From contig NZ_CALJPG010000016.1 of the NCBI RefSeq assembly GCF_937980635.1, positions 1 through 64,000 on the forward strand: a DNA stretch of 64,000 bases, given 5' to 3'. The stretch comes from an uncultured Campylobacter sp. (lineage in GTDB: Bacteria; Campylobacterota; Campylobacteria; Campylobacterales; Campylobacteraceae). A program made the translations under genes and the position numbers. The notes beneath the pieces were generated by a model. It was not told the origin of the DNA, made no database searches, and saw nothing but the letters and a program-made list of their open reading frames with translations. Shown here one piece after another: positions 36,109 to 45,049 of the stretch (positions are counted from its first letter, which is position 1; each line of letters starts with the position of its first letter).

Positions 36109-37078
36109 ATTTTTATTTTTGCCTTACGCTTGCGCGGAGAAATTTCGTGCCGCAAAAATCGGCGCAATTAACGTTTCGCTTTCGCCCGAGGCATCGATGG
36201 CGGAATTTCACGCCGCCAAAAGAGAGGACGCGATGAAATTTTTAGAATTTTTTTGCAAGCGAGCGGAGCGCGGGCTTGAAATTTTAAAATTTCTTAGCGC
36301 GAGGTATTTTGGCTCGCATAAACAGGCGGCAGGGCGTAGATCTGAAATTTTAAAATTTACCGCCGCAGAGCGCTTAAAAAGCCGCGCTGCGCCACAAAAG
36401 CAAGCGGCGGAATTTTTAAATTTTGCGCCTATGCCGTGCAATCGGTTTGAAATTTTAAAATTTACGCGCGCTTCAGCGCCTTTTGCGGATACAACGCAAA
36501 ATTTTATATCGCAGCGTGGATTTAAAATTTTAAAGCTTATTTGCTCGCTGCCGTTTGCTCTGCGTCGTACTTTGCCGCGCGCAGATAAAGCCGAAACAGG
36601 GCGTGCGGCGCGGCTTACTTCGCAGCATACGTACGACGCGGTAGAAAAACGACGTGCGGTTAAGTTTAATCATGCGGGCGGATATTTGAATTCTGCGCGG
36701 CGCTGCATAGTGCGACTTTATGGTACGGCTGCACGGTACGGCTACAAAGCAGGGCGCGCAGAAAAATTTAGCAAATTTAGCCTCGCAGCCACGCTTTTAA
36801 ATTTCATCTCCTTGCCGCCACGTAAATTTAAACTTGCGCTTTTGAAATTTGCGTCCGAGGTGCCGCGCAATAGATCTGAAATTTTAAATTTTATGTTCGC
36901 GTTGTATAAGCTCAAGCTCGCGCTGCGGAAATTTACGCCCGAGCCGCGCAAAATTAAACCGACGCCCGCGGTGCGTTTAAATTTCGCTTTAAATTCCGTT
37001 CCGCACGCCCGCGCCGCTAAAGTTGAAAATGGCGTTAAATTTGAAGGTGCCGCTAAATTTAAAAGGGGCGTGCGATGA
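36104..37078 (+). CDS. Second spacer ORF, between the two permeases
   Basis: A 324-codon open frame overlapping both permease genes by ATGA, with AAGGGG before its ATG. No family recognised. It is rich in Lys, Arg, Phe, Ala and Leu. The DNA word GAAATTTTAAAATTT (36278, 36344, 36449; a variant at 36878) appears always in the same frame and yields EILKF. It is bounded by near-identical 19-bp junction repeats, which suggests that the spacer grew between duplicated gene ends. Function unknown; it may exist only to preserve translational coupling. Confidence 0.5.
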   Translation: MKFLFLPYACAEKFRAAKIGAINVSLSPEASMAEFHAAKREDAMKFLEFFCKRAERGLEILKFLSARYFGSHKQAAGRRSEILKFTAAERLKSRAAPQKQAAEFLNFAPMPCNRFEILKFTRASAPFADTTQNFISQRGFKILKLICSLPFALRRTLPRADKAETGRAARLTSQHTYDAVEKRRAVKFNHAGGYLNSARRCIVRLYGTAARYGYKAGRAEKFSKFSLAATLLNFISLPPRKFKLALLKFASEVPRNRSEILNFMFALYKLKLALRKFTPEPRKIKPTPAVRLNFALNSVPHARAAKVENGVKFEGAAKFKRGVR

Positions 37079-37079
37079 A
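37061..37079 (+). repeat. Junction repeat, copy 2
   Basis: AAAAGGGGCGTGCGATGAA at the end of the second spacer ORF and the start of the next permease. Partner of 36090-36108. Confidence 0.75.
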
Positions 37080-38166
37080 CGCTCTGCGAAAATCCCTGCT
37101 TCGAATTCGCGCGCTGATAAAAAAGGAATTTTTGGCGATGTTTCGCGACAAGGGCACGCGCATGGTGCTGATCGTGCCGGTGCTGGTGCAGGCGATCATA
37201 TTCGGCTACGGCGCAAATTTCACCCCCGAGCAGGTGCGCTACGCGATTTTGGACGACGCCCGCGATGCGACGTCTACCGCGCTGGTACAGCAGATCGCCG
37301 CTACGCCGATGTTTAAAACAGGTCTTGGCTGCAAAGACCTAACCTGCCTGCGCCGCGCGGTAAGCGAGGGCGAGGCGATCATTGGGATCTATTTCGGCAG
37401 CGATTTTAAGGACACGCATGAGCTTTTGATCATCGCGGATTCGCGCAATACGACCTTGGCAAACACCATCATCGGCTTCGTGCAGGCCATAGCGGGGGAA
37501 TACAACGCGCAGCATTTTGTCAATTTAATCAGCATAAATCCGCGCTATGTTTTTAACGAAAACACGATCACGCGCTACACGATCATGACGGGGATGATTT
37601 TGGGACTTTCGATGATTCAGGTGCTAATGCTATCGGCGTTTAGCGTCTCTCGCGAGCGCGAGGAGGGGAGCTTCGACATGATGCTGATGACGCCCGCGAA
37701 CCCGCTTGAGATGCTAATCGGCAAAGCAGTGCCGCCCGTGCTGATCGCGATCGCGCAGGGGCTCGCGCTGTTTTTGATCTGCGTATTTTACTTCGAAATT
37801 CCGTTTCGAGGGCGCTTTGCGGATCTTTTTGCGATCATCGCGATCTTTAGCGCCTGCAACGTAGGCATCGGCCTCGTGATCTCGACTGTCTGCAAAACCT
37901 CGCTACAATCGGTCGTGAGCTCGTTTTTGTTCCTGCTGCCGTGCATTATGATAAGCGGGCTGATAACGCCTGCGGACGCGATGCCGCGGTGGTTTTACTA
38001 CATAGCGCACCTCGATCCGATGTATTATGCCAACAACTGCATGTGGCGGATCTATCTGGAGGGCGCGGGTCTAGGCGAGCTGTGGCATCTCATCGTGCCG
38101 CTGCTGCTGATCGGCGTAGGCACGTTGAGCTTTGCGGCGTCGCTTTTTAGAAATAAGCTGGATTAG
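37075..38166 (+). CDS. ABC exporter permease, second subunit
   Basis: A 363-residue ABC-2 permease of normal length: an N-terminal membrane segment (MVLIVPVLVQAIIFGYGANF), an extracytoplasmic domain and five C-terminal segments, with SREREEGSFDMMLMTPANPLE as the cytoplasmic coupling loop and LFLLPCIMISGLITPADAMP near the end. With the first permease it should form the membrane heterodimer driven by the double ATPase; the exported substrate is unknown (YbhFSR in E. coli is tied to drug and cation efflux). Confidence 0.9.
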   Translation: MNALRKSLLRIRALIKKEFLAMFRDKGTRMVLIVPVLVQAIIFGYGANFTPEQVRYAILDDARDATSTALVQQIAATPMFKTGLGCKDLTCLRRAVSEGEAIIGIYFGSDFKDTHELLIIADSRNTTLANTIIGFVQAIAGEYNAQHFVNLISINPRYVFNENTITRYTIMTGMILGLSMIQVLMLSAFSVSREREEGSFDMMLMTPANPLEMLIGKAVPPVLIAIAQGLALFLICVFYFEIPFRGRFADLFAIIAIFSACNVGIGLVISTVCKTSLQSVVSSFLFLLPCIMISGLITPADAMPRWFYYIAHLDPMYYANNCMWRIYLEGAGLGELWHLIVPLLLIGVGTLSFAASLFRNKLD

Positions 38167-38430
38167 GGATTTAGATCGGAATTTTAGTTTAGAATTTCAG
38201 CTGGAATTTTGACTTGGATTTTGCTTCGTCGGAATTTTTGGATTGAGCCTCTGCTTAAAATTTTAAATTGATCGCGGAATTTCGGCTTGGAATTTGCCCT
38301 AAATTTTGCGCGTTCGTAGCGGATAAAATTAAATCAAAATTCCGTGTTTCCGCCCGATGCGCCGCGCGTCTCGATAAAATTCCGCGCTTTAAATTTTAAA
38401 ATTTTGCGAAATTCCATCTTGCGAGTAGAG
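38167..38430. other. Short AATT-rich gap between convergent genes
   Basis: No gene. GGAATTTT and GAATTTC cores recur, and the 14-bp palindrome is at 38391-38404. Confidence 0.45.
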
Positions 38431-39213
38431 TTAGAATTTAAATCCGGGGTTGCCCGGGCGTCTTGCGGCGATCGTATCATCTGCGCTCGCCTTGGAAGCG
38501 GGCTTTTTAGCATCGTCCGCGTCCGATTTCTTAAAAGCGGCGAGTTTACTGTAAATGCTCAGTTTTTCGCCGTTCGCGCCTAGCTTGGCGCCGTCAAGCT
38601 TGCTAGAATTTTCCGCGCCGCATAACCTTGCGGGGTTGAATTTTATCCACGCTATGATTAGCAAAGTCCCCGAAAACGCTGTTACCAGCGATGCTGCGAT
38701 TAGATACGGCAGCGCGAGGATTACGCCTATTTTAGCTAGCGCGCCCAATATCGCTTCGCAGAGCCACGCCACGGACACTGCTATGCCGTAGATTTTAAAT
38801 AAATCCACGCCGCTAAGTGTGGCTAGGCGGCAGTTTAATACGCCCCAGATTATCACCGCTGCGCACGTCGAAAGGACGTAGAGCAGGGTGTAGAGTAGAC
38901 CTAGCATCGCGCCCTCTTTTAGCGCTACTATCATGGCACAGTAGCACAAAATCGCGACGATTGGGATACTTTCTATCAGCCTATAAGTCTTAACGAAGCG
39001 CACGCCTAGTGCCTTTTCTAGGCAAACGAAGCAGTCGTAAAATATCGCTAGCGTCGCTAGCAGCGCTAAAACTCTAAAAATCGCGACCGCGTCCTCGTCT
39101 ATGCTGCTTAAGCCCACCGTACCGCTTACGCCGATGCCTAGCAAAATCACGGCGCCTAAAATTCCGCGGAATTTCGCCTTACGAAGCAGACCTTGCTTTG
39201 AAATTTCTTTCAT
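38431..39213 (-). CDS. Hypothetical multi-pass membrane protein (family member 1)
   Basis: A 260-residue protein with about six membrane segments and a polar C-terminal tail. The segment NCRLATLSGVDLFKIYGIAV and the ending IAWIKF match, at low identity, the LARVSGVNIFRAYVWL and LLAWSKIE elements of the three genes that follow, so it looks like a distant member of the same family. AAAGGA precedes the ATG. Function unknown. Confidence 0.68.
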   Translation of the reverse strand: MKEISKQGLLRKAKFRGILGAVILLGIGVSGTVGLSSIDEDAVAIFRVLALLATLAIFYDCFVCLEKALGVRFVKTYRLIESIPIVAILCYCAMIVALKEGAMLGLLYTLLYVLSTCAAVIIWGVLNCRLATLSGVDLFKIYGIAVSVAWLCEAILGALAKIGVILALPYLIAASLVTAFSGTLLIIAWIKFNPARLCGAENSSKLDGAKLGANGEKLSIYSKLAAFKKSDADDAKKPASKASADDTIAARRPGNPGFKF

Positions 39214-39362
39214 TTTTATCCTTTGAATTTTCTAAATTTACGCGCTATCTTGTGGCTTTGCTGCGTGCGGTAGCGGCTGTGCCGGATGGCGCGGCTTTTG
39301 GACGTTGCTGCGATTTAGACTTGCAAAAGCGCGCGGTCGCTGCAAAACGAAAGCGCTTCGGC

Positions 39363-39992
39363 TTAAGCGAGCTTTTCTATCTTGCTCCAAGCTAGCAGAT
39401 GCACGATGCTAGTTATTATGAGGGCAGCAAACGGCAAAAATTCCTTCAATGACGCGATAATTAAAACCGCATCGGAATCGCCAATTTGCGGCTTGGAGGT
39501 AGCCAAACCGAATGGTCCTGCGCCACATAGCCAATTTAGCGCAAAAAAGAAGGCGCAGAGCCACACATAAGCTCGAAAGATGTTCACGCCGCTTACGCGC
39601 GCAAGCGAAAAATTTATGCGAAGCCACGCGATCATTACGTAGATTGTGCCCACTAACGCTAACAAGCTCCATATCGTTTCTTCCGTCTCTTTCATACAGC
39701 AATAATGCGGGTAAAATAATAAAAACATCGCGAAGCAAACGCATATCATTACGCAGTTGCGGTAAAGCGTCGCTGCTTTTATGCCGCTAAGCATTGAAAT
39801 TTTGCGGAGCGCTCTTAACCTATAAATCACCGAGAAACAGATAAGAGCGATAAAAATTCCGCTGACGATCACAAACATTCCGCCGGGAGCAAGGCCTATA
39901 GCCTTAAAAACCGCGAGCACCGCCGCTAAAAATAGATCGATGCCAGTGCTGATTATCCCCTCTTTTCTTGCCTGAGATACGATATCTTGCAT
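39363..39992 (-). CDS. Hypothetical membrane protein, tandem paralogue (family member 2)
   Basis: A 209-residue protein with about six membrane segments. It shares QARKEGIISTGIDLFLAA, ALRKISMLSGIKAATLYRNC, INFSLARVSGVN and FAALIITSIVHLLAWSKIE with the next two genes, so the three are tandem duplicates. No catalytic motif or known domain is visible. AAGGC stands before the ATG. Confidence 0.7.
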   Translation of the reverse strand: MQDIVSQARKEGIISTGIDLFLAAVLAVFKAIGLAPGGMFVIVSGIFIALICFSVIYRLRALRKISMLSGIKAATLYRNCVMICVCFAMFLLFYPHYCCMKETEETIWSLLALVGTIYVMIAWLRINFSLARVSGVNIFRAYVWLCAFFFALNWLCGAGPFGLATSKPQIGDSDAVLIIASLKEFLPFAALIITSIVHLLAWSKIEKLA

Positions 39993-40068
39993 ACATAAGC
40001 CTTTTTGAAATTTATCCCGAAGTATAAAACGCTAATCAAACCGAAAAGAGCGAAATTTTATCGTGACA

Positions 40069-40100
40069 AGAGGTTTATAAAATTTAAAATTTAAACCTCT
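40069..40100 (-). terminator. Hairpin at the end of family member 3
   Basis: AGAGGTTTA pairs perfectly with TAAACCTCT across an AT-rich loop, overlapping the stop codon of the gene at 40091. The same hairpin is repeated after the next gene copy (40882). Confidence 0.5.
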
Positions 40101-40789
40101 GTGCTTATCCTTTCTATCTTGCTCCAGGCTAGTAGGTGCACGATGCCGGTTATTATGAGAGCGGCAAACGGCAGGAGCAGTTTAAGCATTACGACAGCAA
40201 TAGCTAAAGCCGAGACCTGCTCGGTCCGCGGCTCGGAGGAAATAGCTATAGCAATAATCGCTGCATTGCATAGTATATTTAGCACAAAAAGTCCCACACA
40301 AAGCCACACATAAGTCCGAAAGGTACTCACGCCGCTTACGCGCGCCAAAGAGAAATTTATGCGAAACCATGCGACGATTATGTAAATAACGCCTACGAGA
40401 AGTGCTAGTCCAAATATCGCCGCAAATGGATTATCACTCTGTCCGCCGTCTGCGTCAGGTTCCCTTGGATAAAGGTGATTGAGCACGAGCGCTAGCGCGA
40501 AAAAGCAGACGCAGATTATTATGCAGTTGCGATAAAGCGTCGCTGCTTTTATACCGCTAAGCGCTGAAATTTTTCGGAGTGCCTGCAATCTGAAAAATGT
40601 CGAAACACAAATAAAAGCAATCAAAATTCCGCTAGCGATATAATTTATCATCTCGTCGTCAAGGCGCCATGGCTCGCTGAAAGAGACATAGCCTACTACG
40701 ATAAAAACCGCGGGTAGCGCCGCTAAAAACAGATCAATGCCGGTGCTGATCATCCCCTCTTTTCTTGCCTGAGATACAATGAATTGCAT
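40091..40789 (-). CDS. Hypothetical membrane protein, tandem paralogue (family member 3)
   Basis: About 232 residues. It is very close to the gene at 40903, including the C-terminal FAALIITGIVHLLAWSKIERISTEV and the downstream hairpin, so the copy is recent. I set the start at MQFIVSQARKEG by alignment with the paralogues; the frame extends 15 codons further upstream. Confidence 0.7.
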   Translation of the reverse strand: MQFIVSQARKEGMISTGIDLFLAALPAVFIVVGYVSFSEPWRLDDEMINYIASGILIAFICVSTFFRLQALRKISALSGIKAATLYRNCIIICVCFFALALVLNHLYPREPDADGGQSDNPFAAIFGLALLVGVIYIIVAWFRINFSLARVSGVSTFRTYVWLCVGLFVLNILCNAAIIAIAISSEPRTEQVSALAIAVVMLKLLLPFAALIITGIVHLLAWSKIERISTEV

Positions 40790-40881
40790 ATATAAACCCT
40801 TTTTAAAAATTTGACCCGAAGTATATATAAACAAACATAAAACACGGATTAAATCGCAAAAATCGGAATTCTATCGCGACA

Positions 40882-40912
40882 AGAGGTTTATGAAATTAAA
40901 ATTTAAACCTCT
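40882..40912 (-). terminator. Hairpin at the end of family member 4
   Basis: AGAGGTTTA / TAAACCTCT stem overlapping the stop codon at 40903. It was duplicated together with the gene. Confidence 0.5.
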
Positions 40913-41556
40913 GTGCTTATCTTTTCTATCTTGCTCCATGCTAGTAGGTGCACGATGCTGGTTATTATGAGAGCGGCAAACGGCAGGAGTAGTTTAAATA
41001 ATATGGCGGTGATAGTCAAAGCCGAGCCCAGGTCAATCTGCCGCTCGGAAAGAGCTAAAGCAATTACTGTTGCGTTACATAGTATGTTTAGTACGAAAAA
41101 GATGACGCAGAGCCACACATAAGTCCGAAAGGTGCTCACGCCGCTTATGCGCGCCAAAGAGAAATTTATGCGAAACCACGATACGATCACATAGGCTGCG
41201 GCTGCGAGAAAGATCAGAATCCGCGTTATTTCTCTGAAATGAGACTGATAAAAGTACATACACACCGTAGTACAGACGCAGATCACTATGCAGTTGCGGT
41301 AAAGTGCTGCCGCTTTTGTGTCGCTAAGCGCTTCAATTTTATCAAGTGCCCGCAATCTGAAAAACATCGAGGCACAAATAAAAGCGATCAAAATTCCGCT
41401 AGCAATATAATTTGTCATATCGTCGTCAAAGATTCTCGGTCTGTCGAAAGAGAGAAAGCCAATCATGATAAAAACCACGGGCACCGCCGCTAAAAACAGA
41501 TCAATGCCGGTGCTGATTATCCCATTTTTTCTTGCTTGAGATACGATATCTTGCAT
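40903..41556 (-). CDS. Hypothetical membrane protein, tandem paralogue (family member 4)
   Basis: About 217 residues, with the same layout as its neighbours: MQDIVSQARKNGIISTGIDLF, ALDKIEALSDTKAAALYRNC, INFSLARISGVSTFRTYVWL and LLAWSKIEKISTEV. The segment between the second and third conserved blocks varies most among copies. Start set by alignment with the paralogues. Confidence 0.7.
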   Translation of the reverse strand: MQDIVSQARKNGIISTGIDLFLAAVPVVFIMIGFLSFDRPRIFDDDMTNYIASGILIAFICASMFFRLRALDKIEALSDTKAAALYRNCIVICVCTTVCMYFYQSHFREITRILIFLAAAAYVIVSWFRINFSLARISGVSTFRTYVWLCVIFFVLNILCNATVIALALSERQIDLGSALTITAILFKLLLPFAALIITSIVHLLAWSKIEKISTEV

Positions 41557-42031
41557 ATTAAGCCTTTTTAAAATTTGCCATGAAGTATACATAAACAAAC
41601 GTAAAGCACAGATTAAACCGTAAAGATTAAAATTTTAAAATTTCGTTGCGGTCAAGCTTCGGACTGCGGAATTTCAGGAATTCTACCAGAGCGAGAATAA
41701 AATTCCGCCGCGGGATTTTAAAACGGAATTCCATCTATGGATTTGCAGGGTAGAATTCCACTGTGAAATTTCAAAATCTCAAGCGATAGCATACCTTCAT
41801 AGCACGCTTTGAAAGTCAGCAAGCCGCAGGTAGAATTCCGCTATGAAGATTTCTACTCGGAATTCCGCGGTAAAATTTCACTATGGAATTTAGACCGGAA
41901 TTCTAGGGCAAAATCTCGATATAAAATTTTAATCAGAATTTCAAGGTAAAAAATTCTACGATTTAAATTTCGCCCAGGACAAAAATCCCGCGATTTAAAA
42001 TTTCGCGCTGATTGATACCGCCGCTTTGGCG
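41557..42031. other. Non-coding gap with a dense AATT array
   Basis: No gene. From 41630 (14-bp palindrome at 41630-41643) to 42010 the sequence is a near-continuous series of GAATTC, GAATTT and AAATTT cores; see the array at 41860. Confidence 0.55.
41860..41970. repeat. Array of AATT cores about 13 bp apart
   Basis: Cores start at 41860, 41873, 41886, 41898, 41911, 41924, 41936, 41951 and 41965: spacings 12 to 15 bp, mostly 13. Sequence between the cores is not conserved. Confidence 0.6.
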
Positions 42032-42796
42032 CTACCTCACCTGCGCGCTGAAAATTTGCGTGATGCTGGATATTTGCTCGCCTGCAACGTCAAATTCCGC
42101 CGTTTTGATCTGTACGCCGTAGAGCGAGCTAAGCGCGGCTTCGGTTAAAATTTCGTTGCTTGTGCCGTAGTTGTAGCTAAGATCATTTCGCAAGATCAGT
42201 GTGCGATCGGCAACTGCGAGGGCGTGGTTAGGCTGGTGGGTGGTAAAAACTATGCTCGCATCGCTATTTGAGCGTAGATTTGCGATGAGGCTTAGCACGC
42301 GGTCTTGGTTTTTGATATCAAGCGCGCTGGCAGGCTCGTCCAAAAACAGCACGTCGCTACCGCTAGCTAGGGCTCTAGCAAAGAGCACGAGCTGCCTCTG
42401 CCCGCCGCTAAGGGCGTTAAAGCTGCGCTTTTGAAGATGGGCGACGCCTAGCGTATCCAGAGCGTCAAGACATATTTGAATATCCTTTTTGCCAGGTTTT
42501 GAAAAGAGCGAGATCTCGCGTACCCGCCCCATCAGTACGATGTCAAGCACGCTGTAATCAAACGCGACGTTAAAGCTCTGCGGCAAGAAAGCAAATTTTG
42601 CCTTGCGCACGATCTCGCCTTCTTTAGGCTGCAAAATCCCCATCATACACGACATTAGCGTGCTTTTACCTTGCCCGTTTAAGCCCAAAATCGCTAATGT
42701 TTGAGAGCTGGCAAGCTCGAAGCTTAAGTTGCGAAAGCAGAATTTTTCCGCCTCGTAGTAAAAGCCAGCGTTTTTTACCTCAATTAGATTTTGCAT
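42032..42796 (-). CDS. FecE-type ABC importer ATPase
   Basis: A 254-residue ATP-binding subunit. GLNGQGKSTL is Walker A, ALSGGQRQLVLFARAL the signature, DVLFLDEPASALD Walker B, and IVFTTHQPNHALAVADRTL the His switch. The class imports iron-siderophores, heme, cobalamin or, in some Helicobacter, nickel and cobalt. AAAGGAG precedes the ATG. It overlaps the permease gene by 17 nt. Confidence 0.9.
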   Translation of the reverse strand: MQNLIEVKNAGFYYEAEKFCFRNLSFELASSQTLAILGLNGQGKSTLMSCMMGILQPKEGEIVRKAKFAFLPQSFNVAFDYSVLDIVLMGRVREISLFSKPGKKDIQICLDALDTLGVAHLQKRSFNALSGGQRQLVLFARALASGSDVLFLDEPASALDIKNQDRVLSLIANLRSNSDASIVFTTHQPNHALAVADRTLILRNDLSYNYGTSNEILTEAALSSLYGVQIKTAEFDVAGEQISSITQIFSAQVR

Positions 42797-43760
42797 TTTT
42801 GGCGCTCCTTTTTAGAAGTAGGGCAAAGATCGGGCTTCCGATGAGAGCAGATAGAATTCCTAAAGGAATTTCGGCGCTACTTAGCGAGCGAGATAGATCG
42901 TCGATTGCCAGCATAAAGATCGCTCCTGCGATGAAGCAGGCAGGCATTAGCTTCACGTGGTCGCTGCCCGCGATGAACCTGGTGGCGTGCGGCACTACAA
43001 GGCCTACCCAGCCGATATTTCCGCTGACGCTAACTTGTACGGCGATCAGAGCGGTGCAAAGCGCTAGGATAGTGCAGCGCAGAAACTTAACATCCACGCC
43101 TAGCACGCGCAAATCATCATCATTTAGGCTGAGTAGATTAAACCGCCATCTCAGCGCGATTAAGACTGCAGAAGCGGGCAGGGCGATCGCGCACATCAAA
43201 ATTACCTTATCGTATCCTGCGCTTACGAAGCTTCCCAGTAGCCAAAAAACGATATTAGGTAACACTTCCTCATCGTCTGCTAGATACTGCACTAAGCTCG
43301 TAAGTGCGGCAAATACGCCGTTAATGACTATACCTGCTAAAATGAGCGAGAAAATATCGGCGCGTGCTACGAATTTTGCCAAAAGATAGAGCAAAAATAG
43401 TGCCGCAAGCCCGAAGCAAAATGCAAAACCCGCAAGCCATAAGCCGCTCAATCCTAGCAAGATACAAAGCGCGCCGCCGAATGCCGCTGCGGTGCTAACG
43501 CCTACGATGTGCGGGCCAACGAGTGGGTTTTTAAATACCGCCTGCAAGCTCAAACCCGCGATAGCAAGCGCTCCACCGCAAAGGCTGGAGAGTAGAATGC
43601 GCGGAATTCTAACATCCATCATCACACTTTTGGCGGCTTCATCGCCGCCTCCGCTAAAGAGAATTTTAAAAATTTCTTCTAACGGTATATGAAACTGCCC
43701 GCTAGCGAGCGAGATTAGCGCCAGCACTACCCAAAAAAGAAGCAGGATTAGGTTCAGCAT
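42780..43760 (-). CDS. FecCD-type ABC importer permease
   Basis: A 326-residue permease with about ten membrane segments. PRILLSSLCGGALAIAGLSLQAVFKNPLVGPHIVGVSTAAAFGGAL and VAVSVSGNIGWVGLVVPHATRF are the signatures of the FecCD/BtuC family. Its start overlaps the binding-protein stop (TAATG). It is followed directly by the ATPase. Confidence 0.93.
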   Translation of the reverse strand: MLNLILLLFWVVLALISLASGQFHIPLEEIFKILFSGGGDEAAKSVMMDVRIPRILLSSLCGGALAIAGLSLQAVFKNPLVGPHIVGVSTAAAFGGALCILLGLSGLWLAGFAFCFGLAALFLLYLLAKFVARADIFSLILAGIVINGVFAALTSLVQYLADDEEVLPNIVFWLLGSFVSAGYDKVILMCAIALPASAVLIALRWRFNLLSLNDDDLRVLGVDVKFLRCTILALCTALIAVQVSVSGNIGWVGLVVPHATRFIAGSDHVKLMPACFIAGAIFMLAIDDLSRSLSSAEIPLGILSALIGSPIFALLLKRSAKNAKSN

Positions 43761-44806
43761 TATTTTTGATATTTGACGCGGTAAAATTTCTCGTAGAATT
43801 CCTCTACTTTTTTATCAAAGTTTGCGTCCTTAAAATTTTGCGGATAAAGTTTCATCGCAAGCCATTCCTCACCAAGCGCCATCGCTTCGGCAGTCGGATG
43901 ACCCCAGGCTTTAACGAATTCGGGCATTAGATAAATTCTATCCTCTTTCACGGCGCTAAGACCTTTTAGCGCAGGGTTTGCTTTAAGCTCGGCAGGTACT
44001 TGAGGATAGCGGTTTTGCACTAAGATAATCTGCGGATTCCATGCTAAAATTTGCTCCGGCGAAACCTGCTTGTAGCCCTTTATATCCGCAGCGGCGACGT
44101 TCGTCGCGCCCGCTCTTGCTAGCATTACGCCAGTATATTTTCCGCTACCGTAGGTCGTAAGATCGGGATTTGCCATATAAACTCTAGGTCTTTTATCTAC
44201 GATAAAATTGCTAAATTTGGCATTTAAATCAGCTTGCGATTTTTTAACGAAATCTATCAGCTCAGCGGCATCCTTTTCATGATTACTTAGTTCACCTAGA
44301 ATTTTAACCCCCTCGTAAAAGCCCTCATCGTAAGCAGCGAAGCTATCGCGCTCATCTTTAAAGGTTGGATTTAGCTTAGCTTTTTCCTCTTGTGCAGAGC
44401 TAAAAAATGAAATGCCTACGACTGGGATTTTTAACTCCTCCATTTTAGCGATATATTCTTTAGGAAAGTAGTTTACCACTACGACCGCATCAGGCTTTAG
44501 ACTAAGCAGGGCTTCGTAATTGACATCTTTGATATCGCCCGGATTAGGTAGGTTTTTAAAACTCGGTGCCAAACGATTATACTCTTTGCCTAGGCGTTGC
44601 TCCCAGCTTTTTAGGATGCCTACGACCTTATCTTGGGCATTGATTTCGTTTAAGACATTGAGCGCTTCGTGGTGTAGCACGACGATGCGATTTACTTGAT
44701 CCGGGATTGTGACCTTACGACCGAGCTGATCGGTAATCGTGCGATCTGCAAAAGCCAGGCTAGCACAAAACGCTGCACCAAGAAGGATTGAGTGAAGTTT
44801 AAGCAT
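43760..44806 (-). CDS. Periplasmic binding protein of the FecBCD-type importer
   Basis: About 348 residues: signal MLKLHSILLGAAFCASLAFA, then TITDQLGRKVTIPDQVNRIVVLHH, a linking helix, and a C-terminal lobe (MLARAGATNVAA, WNPQIILVQNRYPQVPAEL, VKAWGHPTAEAMALGEEW). The fold is that of class-III binding proteins for siderophores, heme, cobalamin or free metal chelates. The ligand cannot be read from the sequence. The start at 44806 has AAGGAG upstream; the frame extends 22 codons further. Confidence 0.88.
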   Translation of the reverse strand: MLKLHSILLGAAFCASLAFADRTITDQLGRKVTIPDQVNRIVVLHHEALNVLNEINAQDKVVGILKSWEQRLGKEYNRLAPSFKNLPNPGDIKDVNYEALLSLKPDAVVVVNYFPKEYIAKMEELKIPVVGISFFSSAQEEKAKLNPTFKDERDSFAAYDEGFYEGVKILGELSNHEKDAAELIDFVKKSQADLNAKFSNFIVDKRPRVYMANPDLTTYGSGKYTGVMLARAGATNVAAADIKGYKQVSPEQILAWNPQIILVQNRYPQVPAELKANPALKGLSAVKEDRIYLMPEFVKAWGHPTAEAMALGEEWLAMKLYPQNFKDANFDKKVEEFYEKFYRVKYQK

Positions 44807-44854
44807 TTTTTCTCCTTGAAAATTCCGCAAAATATGCGGGGTTAGAATAGCGGA

Positions 44855-44860
44855 ATTATA
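44855..44860 (-). promoter_or_regulatory. Candidate -10 of the importer operon
   Basis: TATAAT on the minus strand, about 49 nt before the binding-protein start. A small hairpin (CCGCA/TGCGG, 44825-44839) lies in the leader, and an AT-rich, partly palindromic stretch lies upstream (44882-44910), where a Fur- or NikR-type operator could fit. Confidence 0.4.
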
Positions 44861-45049
44861 GCTGATCGGCATAAAATCCAGATAAATTTTTATATAAATT
44901 ATTTCATTTTGTCGTGGGGGATTTCAGATGCTTTCGTAGGGCAGAATTTTGTGATTTTACGCAGAATTTTGCTAGTAAAATTTTTGCCCTTCATATCTAG
45001 GCTAACCGGATACTGCCCGATGCCCAGCGATACCGATTAGTTTTTTGAT

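Noticed and set aside
42697..43389. A 230-codon plus-strand frame opposite the FecCD permease.
   Set aside because: Shadow of a well-supported permease gene.
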